8,733 bases of DNA from Anaerolineales bacterium (GCA_919901875.1 CAKKQG010000352.1:1-8733); one strand, 5' to 3'. Positions 1-5,644 are shown, numbered from the stretch's first letter. Notes: generated from the letters alone by a model not told the origin. Program-made: numbers and translations.

Positions 1-6
1 GGCCAG

Positions 7-92
7 GGGGGCCGGGGCGAGCCCTGCGGTCGTCCAGTGGGGCAGGGGCGAGCCCTGCGGGCGGTCCAGTGGGGCAGGGGCGAGCCCTGCCC
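7..92. repeat. GC-rich 32-bp direct repeats with hairpin
   Basis: Two consecutive copies of a 32-bp unit are visible (7-38 and 39-70), both ending in TCCAGT, followed by a third partial copy (71-92). The shared core is GGGGCGAGCCCTGC. The third copy is a palindrome: GGGCAGGG (72-79), loop GCGAG, CCCTGCCC (85-92). No ORF fits here. It resembles dispersed GC-rich palindromic repeats of Chloroflexota and Cyanobacteria intergenic DNA, but family assignment is from memory of style only. The array probably continues left of the window. Confidence 0.75.
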
Positions 93-99
93 TTACGTA

Positions 100-129
100 G
101 AGACGACCCGATGGGTCGTCTCCTTTTTT
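100..129 (+). terminator. Terminator-like hairpin with T tract
   Basis: A perfect 10-bp stem (GAGACGACCC 100-109, GGGTCGTCTC 113-122) with a 3-nt loop is followed by CTTTTTT (123-129) on the plus strand. This is the shape of an intrinsic terminator for a plus-strand transcript entering from left of the window. It also abuts the stop codon (128-130) of the minus-strand lipoprotein gene; read on that strand the stem is not followed by a T run. It could equally be a dispersed palindromic repeat that happens to be next to a T run. Confidence 0.55.
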
Positions 130-1003
130 AAGGGGTTGCCGTCGGCGTGGGCGTGGGTGTTGGGGTGAACGTATTCGTTGCAGCGGGGACGGTTGTATGT
201 GTTGCCGTGAACGTAGTTGTCGGTGTGTGAGAAGGAGTGTGCGTGTTTGATGACGTGGGCGTAGGTGATGACGTGGACGTGTTCGACGGTGTAAGTGTGT
301 GTGAAGGTGTGGGTGTAATCGTTGGTGTGAAAGTTTGACTCGGTGTGAAGGTAGGCGATGGTGTAAAAGTGTTCGTCGGCGTTGGTGTTAGAGACGGTGT
401 GAGGGTGAGCGTGCTGGTGGGAGTCAGCGACGGCGTCAGCGTTGGCGTATCCGTTGAAGTGGGTGTGTTCGTCGGCGTGTGGGTGAAAGTTGGCGTTGGG
501 GTGGGTGTGGGCGTGAAGGTTGGTGTGGGTGAGGGTGTATAAGTAGGTGGCGGCGTCACAAGCGGAATCAGAGTCGTGCTGCCTTGCGCTGTCACATCTT
601 CAACCCGAATCCATCCGTCACGAATCGCCGAATCGAGAATCTTGACAAACCACCACTTGCCATCGGCGCTCTTGCCGACGATGACGGCGCTATCGCCTTT
701 GCGAAAATATAGGATGACGAAATAATTGAAGCCCGGTCCTTCGTAGATGGCAATGGCGTCGTTAGCAAGCGCCAACGGAAAACCTAAAAACGGATCGAAG
801 GTTGAGGTGGGGGAGGGCGTGATCGTTGGCGTGAGAGAGGAGGTGGATGTGGGTGTGGCGGTCTCCGTCGGACGCCGTTGCGCTGTTTCAGTTTGCGCGG
901 CGAAGACAGTGCCTTGCACGCTGGTGGCGACTCCGCTTGGGTTGAGGGTGCAGGCGAGAGAGGAGAGTGTGAGGGCGAGGAGGACGACGATGAAACGATT
1001 CAT
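128..1003 (-). CDS. Putative SH3-domain lipoprotein with long Thr/Pro tail
   Basis: A probable secreted envelope protein of 291 residues, starting at the ATG at 1003. An in-frame GTG at 1036 would add 11 residues, but the ATG start puts a clean signal peptide ([18 protein letters not shown]) at the very N-terminus, so it is preferred. Cys18 may be lipidated, although the lipobox is weak (Leu rather than a small residue at -2). After a short Thr/Pro linker (about 44-69), residues 77-139 read as a bacterial SH3 domain, with [11 protein letters not shown], a KGD turn and a closing GWIRVEDV. Such domains often bind cell-wall peptides. The last 142 residues (150-291) are almost entirely Thr, Pro and Ser, consistent with an extended, possibly glycosylated stalk. 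Unusually, no domain follows the stalk; the protein ends a few bases from a hairpin repeat. There is no clear Shine-Dalgarno sequence. Ligand and role are unknown. Confidence 0.8.
   Translation of the reverse strand: MNRFIVVLLALTLSSLACTLNPSGVATSVQGTVFAAQTETAQRRPTETATPTSTSSLTPTITPSPTSTFDPFLGFPLALANDAIAIYEGPGFNYFVILYFRKGDSAVIVGKSADGKWWFVKILDSAIRDGWIRVEDVTAQGSTTLIPLVTPPPTYTPSPTPTFTPTPTPTPTFTHTPTNTPTSTDTPTLTPSLTPTSTLTLTPSLTPTPTNTFTPSPTFTPSQTFTPTITPTPSHTLTPSNTSTSSPTPTSSNTHTPSHTPTTTFTATHTTVPAATNTFTPTPTPTPTATP
131..556 (-). repeat. Degenerate Thr-Pro-coding hexanucleotide repeat
   Basis: The 3' half of the lipoprotein gene is a degenerate 6-bp periodic tract, GGTGTN-like on the plus strand and ACNCCN-like on the coding strand, encoding alternating Thr-Pro with Ser, Asn and Phe substitutions. 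The coding strand is strongly C/A rich and the opposite strand G/T rich. Such tracts change length by slippage or recombination, so tail length may differ among relatives. Confidence 0.85.
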
Positions 1004-1022
1004 ACTGAACTTAAACACTTTA

Positions 1023-1108
1023 ATCACGAATGTCACGAATATACGAATTTATCGAATAGAGCAATAAAAAAACATTCGAGATATTCGCTCATTCGAGTCA
1101 TTCGTGAT
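1023..1108. repeat. Large imperfect inverted repeat of CGAAT/ATTCG units
   Basis: Left arm 1023-1057 and right arm 1074-1108 are both 35 nt and complement each other at 28 of 35 positions by hand alignment, with a 16-nt A-rich loop. The outer 10 bp are perfect (ATCACGAATG / CATTCGTGAT). Each arm is itself built of four roughly 9-bp units carrying CGAAT (left) or ATTCG (right). It occupies most of the gap between the lipoprotein gene and the miaB terminator, so it would fall in the 5' untranslated region or promoter of the lipoprotein gene. Confidence 0.75.
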
Positions 1109-1152
1109 GAAATCATCTTATCTCGTGTAAGCCCAGTTGTATAGCGCGCGAG

Positions 1153-1183
1153 AAAAATAGAACGCTGTTGTTATCAGCGTTCT
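1153..1183 (-). terminator. Intrinsic terminator overlapping the miaB stop
   Basis: On the minus strand a perfect 9-bp stem (AGAACGCTG / CAGCGTTCT, plus-strand 1159-1167 and 1175-1183) with a 7-nt loop is followed, after one base, by five T residues (1157-1153). The miaB stop codon (1174-1176) straddles the loop and the stem, so the last two to three codons of miaB form the upstream arm. This marks the 3' end of the deoxyribosyltransferase-mscL-miaB transcription unit. Confidence 0.8.
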
Positions 1184-2577
1184 GTAAATACCATCATCCG
1201 CTCAATCGGTTCCGGAAATCCGTTGACAGCATTTTGAACCACTCCGCGCAAACTCCACGGCGTGGTCTCGGTGATCTTCACCTGTGCCAATCGCCCCTGC
1301 CAATTTGCTTCGTCTTCAAAGAAAACGATCTTGTTGTTGCGTGTGCGACCTGTCCACTTGCCTTTGTGATTCTCTTCGACCAGCACTTCAACCGTTTGGT
1401 CTTTGAATTTGGCGTTGAGTGTTTCTAACACACCCGCTTGCATTTCGTCTAATGCTTTTAAGCGGCGCAATTTTTCTTCTTCAGGCACGTCGTCGGTCAT
1501 GCGCCGCTCGGCAACGGTGCCGGGGCGGGGCGAGTAACGCGCTAAATGAATCACATCTAATTTCAGATCGGCGAGAAGATCGTAGGTGCGCTGAAATTGT
1601 TTTTCGCTTTCGCCGGGGAAGCCGACGATGATGTCGGTGGCAATCGCCACATGAGGGATGCGTTGGCGGATGCGCTCGACGAGGCGGCGATAGTCGTCGG
1701 CGGTGTAACCGCGTTTCATGTTCGCCAGCACGTCGTCATCACCCGCTTGCAGCGGCACTTCGATCTGCTCGCACACTTTTGGAAGTTCGGCAACGGTGTC
1801 GAGCAATTCATCGGTCATGTAACTCGGATGCGACGTGAGGAAGCGAATACGCTCCAGCCCTTCGATGTCGTTGATCACGCGAAGCAGTTGCGCCAGATTG
1901 GGACCATCGGCGACATCTTTGCCATAGCGATCCACGATCTGCCCCAGCAGAGTCACTTCTTTGACTCCTTGCGCCGTCAGTGATCGCACTTCGGCGGCGA
2001 TCTCGCCCACCGGTCGTGATCGTTCCACGCCGCGTCGAAATGGAATAATGCAAAAGGTGCAGGCGTGAGAGCATCCATAGACGACCGGGACATGCGCCGT
2101 GACGGCAACCCCTAGTTGGGCGCGCGGCAGAATCAGTTCGCCATCGCTTGGATTGAGGATCGTTGTGAGATCATCTTGCAATACGAATCGCTGAACAGTT
2201 TCGATCTCACGATCCGATAACCCATCTCGTTTTGCTAAAAATTTGAGAAGCGGCGCGGGTTCAGACGGCGGCGAGAAAACATCCACGTAAGGATAAATTT
2301 GTTTAAGTTTGTCGCCGCCTTTGATGCCGACCATGCAGCCCATGACGTTGATCACCACATCGGGCTTGCGTGCTTTGTGCGGCGCGAGCCAAGTGATCTT
2401 GCCAATCGCCGCCTCTTCTGCTTGTTGGCGCACGACGCAAGTGTTCAACACGATGACATCCGCCGCATCGAGAGTCTCGGTTTGCTGATAACCGATCTTC
2501 TCCAAGGCCGAAGCGACACGCTGCGAATCCGCGCTGTTCATTTGACATCCCCAAGTTTGAACGAAGTACGACTTCAC
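1174..2577 (-). CDS. miaB: tRNA-2-methylthio-N6-dimethylallyladenosine synthase MiaB
   Basis: A radical SAM methylthiotransferase that converts i6A37 to ms2i6A37 in tRNAs reading UNN codons. At 467 residues it has full family length. The N-terminal UPF0004 domain has the three auxiliary-cluster cysteines C11 (in WGCQMN), C47 (in NTCVVR) and C81 (in GCM). The radical SAM motif CxxxCxxC is C169, C173 and C176 within [22 protein letters not shown]-binding domain ends the protein (about 392-455). GCQMN favours MiaB over RimO or MtaB. The start is GTG; it overlaps the mscL stop by 4 nt (GTGA), which suggests translational coupling, with only a weak GGA upstream. One difference from the usual pattern is [10 protein letters not shown] where MiaB proteins commonly show LLGQNVNxYG. 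The gene ends in an intrinsic terminator. Confidence 0.95.
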   Translation of the reverse strand: MKSYFVQTWGCQMNSADSQRVASALEKIGYQQTETLDAADVIVLNTCVVRQQAEEAAIGKITWLAPHKARKPDVVINVMGCMVGIKGGDKLKQIYPYVDVFSPPSEPAPLLKFLAKRDGLSDREIETVQRFVLQDDLTTILNPSDGELILPRAQLGVAVTAHVPVVYGCSHACTFCIIPFRRGVERSRPVGEIAAEVRSLTAQGVKEVTLLGQIVDRYGKDVADGPNLAQLLRVINDIEGLERIRFLTSHPSYMTDELLDTVAELPKVCEQIEVPLQAGDDDVLANMKRGYTADDYRRLVERIRQRIPHVAIATDIIVGFPGESEKQFQRTYDLLADLKLDVIHLARYSPRPGTVAERRMTDDVPEEEKLRRLKALDEMQAGVLETLNAKFKDQTVEVLVEENHKGKWTGRTRNNKIVFFEDEANWQGRLAQVKITETTPWSLRGVVQNAVNGFPEPIERMMVFTER

Positions 2578-3002
2578 TTAATTTCCGATGTGCAGTGCGG
2601 GCAACGTGTTGCTTTGAGGGCGATAGCCGAATAACAATAAGGGCAATCTTTCGTCGTCGGCGCGGCGGCGGGTTTTGCCGTCCAGCGATTCACTTGGCGC
2701 ACCAACAAAAACACGGCGAAGGCGACGATGATGAAATCGAGAACGGTGTTGAGAAACAATCCATAGTTAATCGTCGCCGCGCCTGCCTCTTTTGCCGCTT
2801 TAAGCGAGGGATAGACTTGCCCCGACAAACTGATATACAAACTAGAAAAATCAACTTTGCCCAACAGCAAACCAATCGGCGGCATGAGCAGATCGTTGAC
2901 GAATGACGTGATGATCTTGCCAAACGCCCCGCCGATGATGAGGCCGATGGCGAGATCCAATACGTTGCCGCGCATAGCGAACTCTTTAAATTCTTTGAAC
3001 AT
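2574..3002 (-). CDS. mscL: Large-conductance mechanosensitive channel MscL with zinc ribbon
   Basis: An inner-membrane pentameric channel that opens under membrane tension and releases solutes during hypo-osmotic shock. The 142-residue protein begins with the typical amphipathic helix [18 protein letters not shown], then TM1 (about 14-40, [14 protein letters not shown]), a periplasmic loop, and TM2 (about 79-102, [20 protein letters not shown]). The usual cytoplasmic C-terminal helix is followed or replaced by a four-cysteine module, CPYC (C120, C123) and CPHC (C134, C137), which looks like a zinc ribbon. The ATG is supported by AAAGGA eight bases upstream. It lies 31 bp downstream of the deoxyribosyltransferase-like gene and overlaps miaB by 4 nt, so the three genes are a likely operon. 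Confidence 0.95.
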   Translation of the reverse strand: MFKEFKEFAMRGNVLDLAIGLIIGGAFGKIITSFVNDLLMPPIGLLLGKVDFSSLYISLSGQVYPSLKAAKEAGAATINYGLFLNTVLDFIIVAFAVFLLVRQVNRWTAKPAAAPTTKDCPYCYSAIALKATRCPHCTSEIK

Positions 3003-3010
3003 AGCATGTA

Positions 3011-3016
3011 TCCTTT
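3011..3016 (-). promoter_or_regulatory. Ribosome binding site of mscL
   Basis: AAAGGA on the minus strand, eight bases before the mscL ATG at 3002. It fixes the start; a nearby ATG at 3007 is out of frame. It is one of only two clear Shine-Dalgarno sequences in the window. Confidence 0.7.
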
Positions 3017-3033
3017 CCGATCTCCTTTTGATT

Positions 3034-3426
3034 TTAAAAACCTGTCAGCGTTCCGAAGAATTTTTCTAACTCACTCGCATCCTGATAGATAAACACTTCA
3101 CGCGAGATGCCCTTCAACGTTTCGGACACATCCGATCCACGCCGCGCAACCGTGATAATCGGTTTACCCTTCGCGCGGGCGTAACCCGCCTCGATCCCCA
3201 CACCCACGCCCTTCTCGCTTAATTCCACCACAACTATATCACTGGAGTCGATCTCCGCGAAAGTCCTGTGCATCAACTCCGCCGAGTCAAATTTTTTCTC
3301 GCCCCATTCTTCAACGTCGCGGGCAATGCAAATGACGTTATGTGTTTGCAACGCTTGAGTGACATGCTCGATAAGATCGCGATTGCGGTGATCAGGATGG
3401 TATTTGATAGAAAGAAATATTTTCAT
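3034..3426 (-). CDS. Nucleoside 2-deoxyribosyltransferase/DNPH1-like protein
   Basis: A 130-residue soluble protein with the architecture of the nucleoside 2-deoxyribosyltransferase superfamily (which includes the deoxynucleotide N-hydrolase DNPH1/Rcl). It starts with a beta strand MKIFLSIKY, has a [11 protein letters not shown] strand (about 61-70) and the loop [11 protein letters not shown] (73-83), where Glu79 matches the position of the catalytic glutamate in ELGYA-type motifs. A KGKPII strand follows. Family members cleave or transfer the N-glycosidic bond of deoxynucleosides or their 5'-phosphates; the substrate here cannot be read from the sequence. ATG start, no clear Shine-Dalgarno; the upstream DNA is a heptamer array. 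It is the first gene of the likely operon with mscL and miaB. The fold is more certain than the reaction. Confidence 0.75.
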   Translation of the reverse strand: MKIFLSIKYHPDHRNRDLIEHVTQALQTHNVICIARDVEEWGEKKFDSAELMHRTFAEIDSSDIVVVELSEKGVGVGIEAGYARAKGKPIITVARRGSDVSETLKGISREVFIYQDASELEKFFGTLTGF

Positions 3427-3430
3427 TCCA

Positions 3431-3466
3431 ATTGTTCATTCTTCATTGTTTCATTGTTCATTGTTT
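3431..3466. repeat. Heptamer array ATTGTTC
   Basis: Five 7-bp units, ATTGTTC, ATTCTTC, ATTGTTT, (one extra C), ATTGTTC, ATTGTTT. The array fills most of the 72-bp gap between two divergent genes and ends 4 bp from the start codon at 3426, leaving no room for a normal ribosome binding site on the minus strand. Confidence 0.75.
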
Positions 3467-3473
3467 CGTCGTG

Positions 3474-3479
3474 TATACT
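3474..3479 (+). promoter_or_regulatory. Candidate -10 box for the LysM gene
   Basis: TATACT lies 19 bp upstream of the LysM start codon (3499). No convincing -35 box is present at the usual distance because that stretch is the heptamer array. The embedded GTATAC palindrome could also serve the divergent minus-strand gene. Confidence 0.35.
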
Positions 3480-3485
3480 ATTTAC

Positions 3486-3490
3486 GGGAG
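3486..3490 (+). promoter_or_regulatory. Ribosome binding site of the LysM gene
   Basis: GGGAG, eight bases before the ATG at 3499. It decides the start: the reading frame stays open upstream to 3268, but that part overlaps the opposite-strand gene and lies upstream of the candidate promoter. Confidence 0.7.
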
Positions 3491-3498
3491 ATAAAAAA

Positions 3499-4131
3499 AT
3501 GACTTACCAACGCAAACGCGCAGTTATCTTTTGGAGAGTGGTCATTGTGATGATCATTCTCGCCATCGTTGGCGGAACGGGATTCGTACTGGTGCAATTT
3601 TCGAGCGGCACCTGGGCTTTGTTTGCCACTCAAACACCCACTTCCACTTTCACGCCCACCGTCGTTATCCCAACCGCCACACGGTTTGTCCCAAGTGACA
3701 CGCCCACGCCCACTCTGCCGCCGACGCGCGGCGCGCCGATCACGTATACCGTCGTTGCCGGCGATACCTTTACTTCTATCGGTCAAAAATTTAGTGTGGA
3801 CGTGGAGACGTTGATCGCCTATAACAAATTGGCAAGTACCACGCTGGGCATCGGTCAACAGCTGGTGATACCGCCCTCCGATTTTGTGTTTGTGCCGCCG
3901 ACGACCACCCCCATCCCGACGAACCTTCGCCCCGGCACCTACATCTCGTACACCATCAAAGCCGGCGACATCTTGGGCGTGATCGCCGAGAAATTTAATT
4001 CGCGCTCGATAGATATTATCAACGCCAATAAACAAGCCTTGCCCGATCCTAACAACATCCCGGTTGGCACCACGATTCGGATTCCGTATAACAGTATCTT
4101 GGTTACGCCGACAAGAACGCCGAGACCGTGA
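3499..4131 (+). CDS. Membrane-anchored protein with two LysM domains
   Basis: A 210-residue envelope protein, the only plus-strand gene of the window. A basic start (MTYQRKR) leads into one membrane segment (about 13-33) acting as a signal anchor. A Thr/Pro linker (44-78) is followed by LysM 1 (about 81-125; YTVVAGDTFTSIGQKF ... GQQLVIP) and, after a second Thr/Pro linker, LysM 2 (about 149-196; YTIKAGDILGVIAEKF ... GTTIRIP). LysM domains bind N-acetylglucosamine-containing glycans such as peptidoglycan. No catalytic domain is present, so it is probably a wall-binding or scaffold protein. The product ends in PTRTPRP; its TGA is the first unit of an 8-bp tandem array. It is divergent from the deoxyribosyltransferase-like gene and convergent with queG. 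Confidence 0.88.
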   Translation: MTYQRKRAVIFWRVVIVMIILAIVGGTGFVLVQFSSGTWALFATQTPTSTFTPTVVIPTATRFVPSDTPTPTLPPTRGAPITYTVVAGDTFTSIGQKFSVDVETLIAYNKLASTTLGIGQQLVIPPSDFVFVPPTTTPIPTNLRPGTYISYTIKAGDILGVIAEKFNSRSIDIINANKQALPDPNNIPVGTTIRIPYNSILVTPTRTPRP

Positions 4132-4186
4132 GAGGGTGACAGGATGACGGGATGACAAGATGACAAGATGACAAGATGATACGATG
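4129..4186. repeat. Octamer array TGACAAGA
   Basis: Seven consecutive 8-bp units each begin with TGA (4129, 4137, 4145, 4153, 4161, 4169, 4177), three of them identical TGACAAGA. The first TGA is the stop codon of the LysM gene. Outer units have diverged most. Confidence 0.85.
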
Positions 4187-4201
4187 TTCTTCATTTTCGG
4201 A

Positions 4202-4228
4202 TCACCCCTTCACCTTTTCACCCCCTCA
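4202..4228. repeat. Octamer array at the queG stop
   Basis: Read on the minus strand, TGA recurs every 8 bp (plus-strand 4228-4226, 4220-4218, 4212-4210, 4204-4202), in units TGAGGGGG, TGAAAAGG, TGAAGGGG. The first TGA is the queG stop codon. It mirrors the array at the end of the convergent LysM gene. Confidence 0.7.
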
Positions 4229-5260
4229 TCTTTTCAGATTTTCTATCGCCCACTCGATATGTTCCTTCACTAACAGATCGCTTTCCTCGCTCGCCCGTTT
4301 TTCCAGAGTCGGCGTCACCGTAGAATCGTTGCTGTTGCCCAGCGCCACTGCCACATTCCGTAAATAGCCGCGCCGCTTGGATCGTTTGATCGGGCTGTTC
4401 TTAAATTTGAGATTGAACTCGTGCGGCGTGAGTGAAATTTCATTGATGAGGTGGATCGATTCGAGGTGCGGCATTAATTCTGGCGCGGGCGTCAGCGAAT
4501 CGGCAAAACGATTCCACGGACACACTGCTTGGCATACATCGCACCCGAACACCCAATCGCTCATATTTGATCTTAATTCTTCCGGTATCGAACCCTTCGC
4601 CTCAATCGTCAAATACGAAATACATTGTCGCGCGTCCAAAACACGGTTATCCAAGATCGCTTCGGTTGGGCAAGCATCAATACAGCGCGTACATGTGCCG
4701 CACTGATCAGTTATGAAAGGATCATCAGGAGTGAGATCAAGATCGATCAAGGCTTCGCCCAACAAAAAATACGATCCGGCTTTGGGATTGATCAACATTG
4801 TGTTCTTACCGATCCATCCCAAACCGGCGCGTTGAGCGAGTTCGCGTTCAAGGATGGGACCGGTGTCGGTATAAATTTTGTGGGCGATCTTTTTGCCAGT
4901 CTCAGATTCAAGCCATTGAATCAGTTGCGCCAACTTAGGCGGGATGATGTTGTGGTAATCGTCTCCGCGCGCGTAAACGGCGACTCTACCCAAACCCTTC
5001 GGGTCTATAAGACCCGAAGGGTTTGGGTACGGCAACGCCACTACAATAATTGACTTACACTCCGGCAAGATCAATTTCGGATTCGCTCGCCGTTCATGCG
5101 CCCGATCCGTCGCCATGTAGTGCATCTCGCCGTGCATCTCGTCGGCGATCCAATTTTCATATTCGGTTATGTGTGGAGGTGGCTTGGGAGTAGTGATGCC
5201 GCAAAAGGCAAAGCCGAGAGAACGAGAATGATCTTTTAGTTTTTCAACGAGGGAGTTCAA
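4226..5260 (-). CDS. queG: Epoxyqueuosine reductase QueG
   Basis: A cytoplasmic cobalamin-dependent iron-sulfur enzyme that reduces epoxyqueuosine to queuosine at tRNA position 34 (GUN anticodons), the last step of queuosine synthesis. At 344 residues it is near the family norm. The catalytic-domain signature YTDTGPILERELAQRAGLGW is at 130-149, with Asp132 the likely proton donor by family analogy. Eight cysteines for two 4Fe-4S clusters are present: C187, C190, C193, C197, C213, C240, C243 and C247. The C-terminus (about 275-344) is HEAT-like and thought to help tRNA binding. The start is TTG with no Shine-Dalgarno; an in-frame TAA at 5273-5275 blocks extension and the next ATG is at residue 42, so TTG is the only start that keeps the N-terminal helix. 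Residues 78-92 are encoded by a 43-bp palindromic insert. The stop lies in an octamer array. Confidence 0.95.
   Translation of the reverse strand: MNSLVEKLKDHSRSLGFAFCGITTPKPPPHITEYENWIADEMHGEMHYMATDRAHERRANPKLILPECKSIIVVALPYPNPSGLIDPKGLGRVAVYARGDDYHNIIPPKLAQLIQWLESETGKKIAHKIYTDTGPILERELAQRAGLGWIGKNTMLINPKAGSYFLLGEALIDLDLTPDDPFITDQCGTCTRCIDACPTEAILDNRVLDARQCISYLTIEAKGSIPEELRSNMSDWVFGCDVCQAVCPWNRFADSLTPAPELMPHLESIHLINEISLTPHEFNLKFKNSPIKRSKRRGYLRNVAVALGNSNDSTVTPTLEKRASEESDLLVKEHIEWAIENLKR
4987..5029. repeat. 43-bp palindromic element inside queG
   Basis: Perfect inverted repeat with 20-bp arms (4987-5006 and 5010-5029) and a 3-nt ATA loop. Each arm also contains a nested small palindrome, CCCTTCGGG / CCCGAAGGG. 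It lies in frame in queG and encodes residues 78-92, from YPNPSG to the Arg before VAVYARG, a loop that is variable in the family. Confidence 0.9.
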
Positions 5261-5263
5261 GGA

Positions 5264-5291
5264 AATTATGAATTATAAATTATGAATTATG
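5264..5291. repeat. Heptamer array AATTATG
   Basis: Four exact-length 7-bp units, AATTATG, AATTATA, AATTATG, AATTATG, starting 4 bp upstream of the queG TTG start codon. It replaces the place where a ribosome binding site would be expected. Confidence 0.8.
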
Positions 5292-5386
5292 AAGATCGTT
5301 CTTGCGGTTAAGTCGCGCGTTTATAAAAAATCTAATCCGCATTTCGACTTGTTTCTGCTCCCGAACATTTTTCTGCGCGGTAGCAG
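5292..5386. other. Non-coding segment between inverted heptamer arrays
   Basis: About 95 bp between queG and the upstream 82-residue ORF, with no ORF, no clear promoter and no T-tracted terminator on either strand. It is bounded by a perfect 12-bp inverted repeat (5282-5293 and 5388-5399) formed by the two flanking heptamer arrays. It contains small internal inversions such as AAGTCG/CGACTT. Confidence 0.5.
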
Positions 5387-5407
5387 ATTCATAATTCATC
5401 CTTCATC
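5387..5407. repeat. Heptamer array ATTCATA at an ORF end
   Basis: Three 7-bp units, ATTCATA, ATTCATC, CTTCATC. The unit is the reverse complement of the AATTATG array at 5264-5291 in another phase. The stop codon of the 82-residue ORF (5396-5398) and its last three codons lie within it. Confidence 0.65.
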
Positions 5408-5644
5408 CTTTTCTTCGAGCCACTTGCTCAACTTATCAATCCCCAACACCGCCAGCACTGTCGCGCCGATGGGGATGAGCGAGACAAAGATACAGGTCAA
5501 CCCGCCCGCGAGTCCGAGCCAGCCGTACGAATACGGAATGAAGATCGCCCCGACCAGCAAAACCACAACCGCGAATCCGATCACGATGTTGCGAAGCATA
5601 GTGAAATTGATCGCGCGATAATCGGTGGGGGGCTTTTGGCTCAT
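5396..5644 (-). CDS. Small two-TM membrane protein, unknown function
   Basis: I do not recognise this 82-residue protein. It has a short polar N-terminus (MSQKPPTDYR), two hydrophobic stretches (about 17-37 and 41-67) separated by a Gly/Tyr/Trp turn (PYSYGWLGLAGG), and a charged tail (KLSKWLEEKDEG). Both ends are likely cytoplasmic. Its ATG overlaps the stop of the response regulator gene by 4 nt (ATGA) and there is no Shine-Dalgarno, so translation is probably coupled to the regulator. This coupling is the main evidence that it is a real gene. Its stop lies in a heptamer array. Confidence 0.65.
   Translation of the reverse strand: MSQKPPTDYRAINFTMLRNIVIGFAVVVLLVGAIFIPYSYGWLGLAGGLTCIFVSLIPIGATVLAVLGIDKLSKWLEEKDEG

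Noticed and set aside
345..542. Plus-strand Val/Gly-rich reading frame opposite the Thr/Pro tail
   Set aside because: It is the mirror of the 6-bp repeat encoding Thr-Pro on the other strand; no ribosome binding site or domain.
1037..1070. Sigma70-like promoter for the lipoprotein gene (TTATTG ... TATATT on the minus strand)
   Set aside because: The boxes are weak and arise from the ATTCG/CGAAT repeat units, so they cannot be told from chance.
1804..2554. Minus- and plus-strand ORFs of 80-130 codons within miaB
   Set aside because: They are out-of-frame shadows rich in Arg and His/Cys with no domain content, inside a well-supported gene.
3034..3426. TIR-like or anti-phage effector
   Set aside because: The GVGIEAGYA loop and flanking strands fit the deoxyribosyltransferase fold, and the neighbours are housekeeping genes rather than defence genes.
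3268..3498. 77-residue N-terminal extension of the LysM protein
   Set aside because: It overlaps the opposite-strand deoxyribosyltransferase-like gene, lies upstream of the candidate -10 box, and the ATG at 3499 has a good ribosome binding site and begins the signal anchor.
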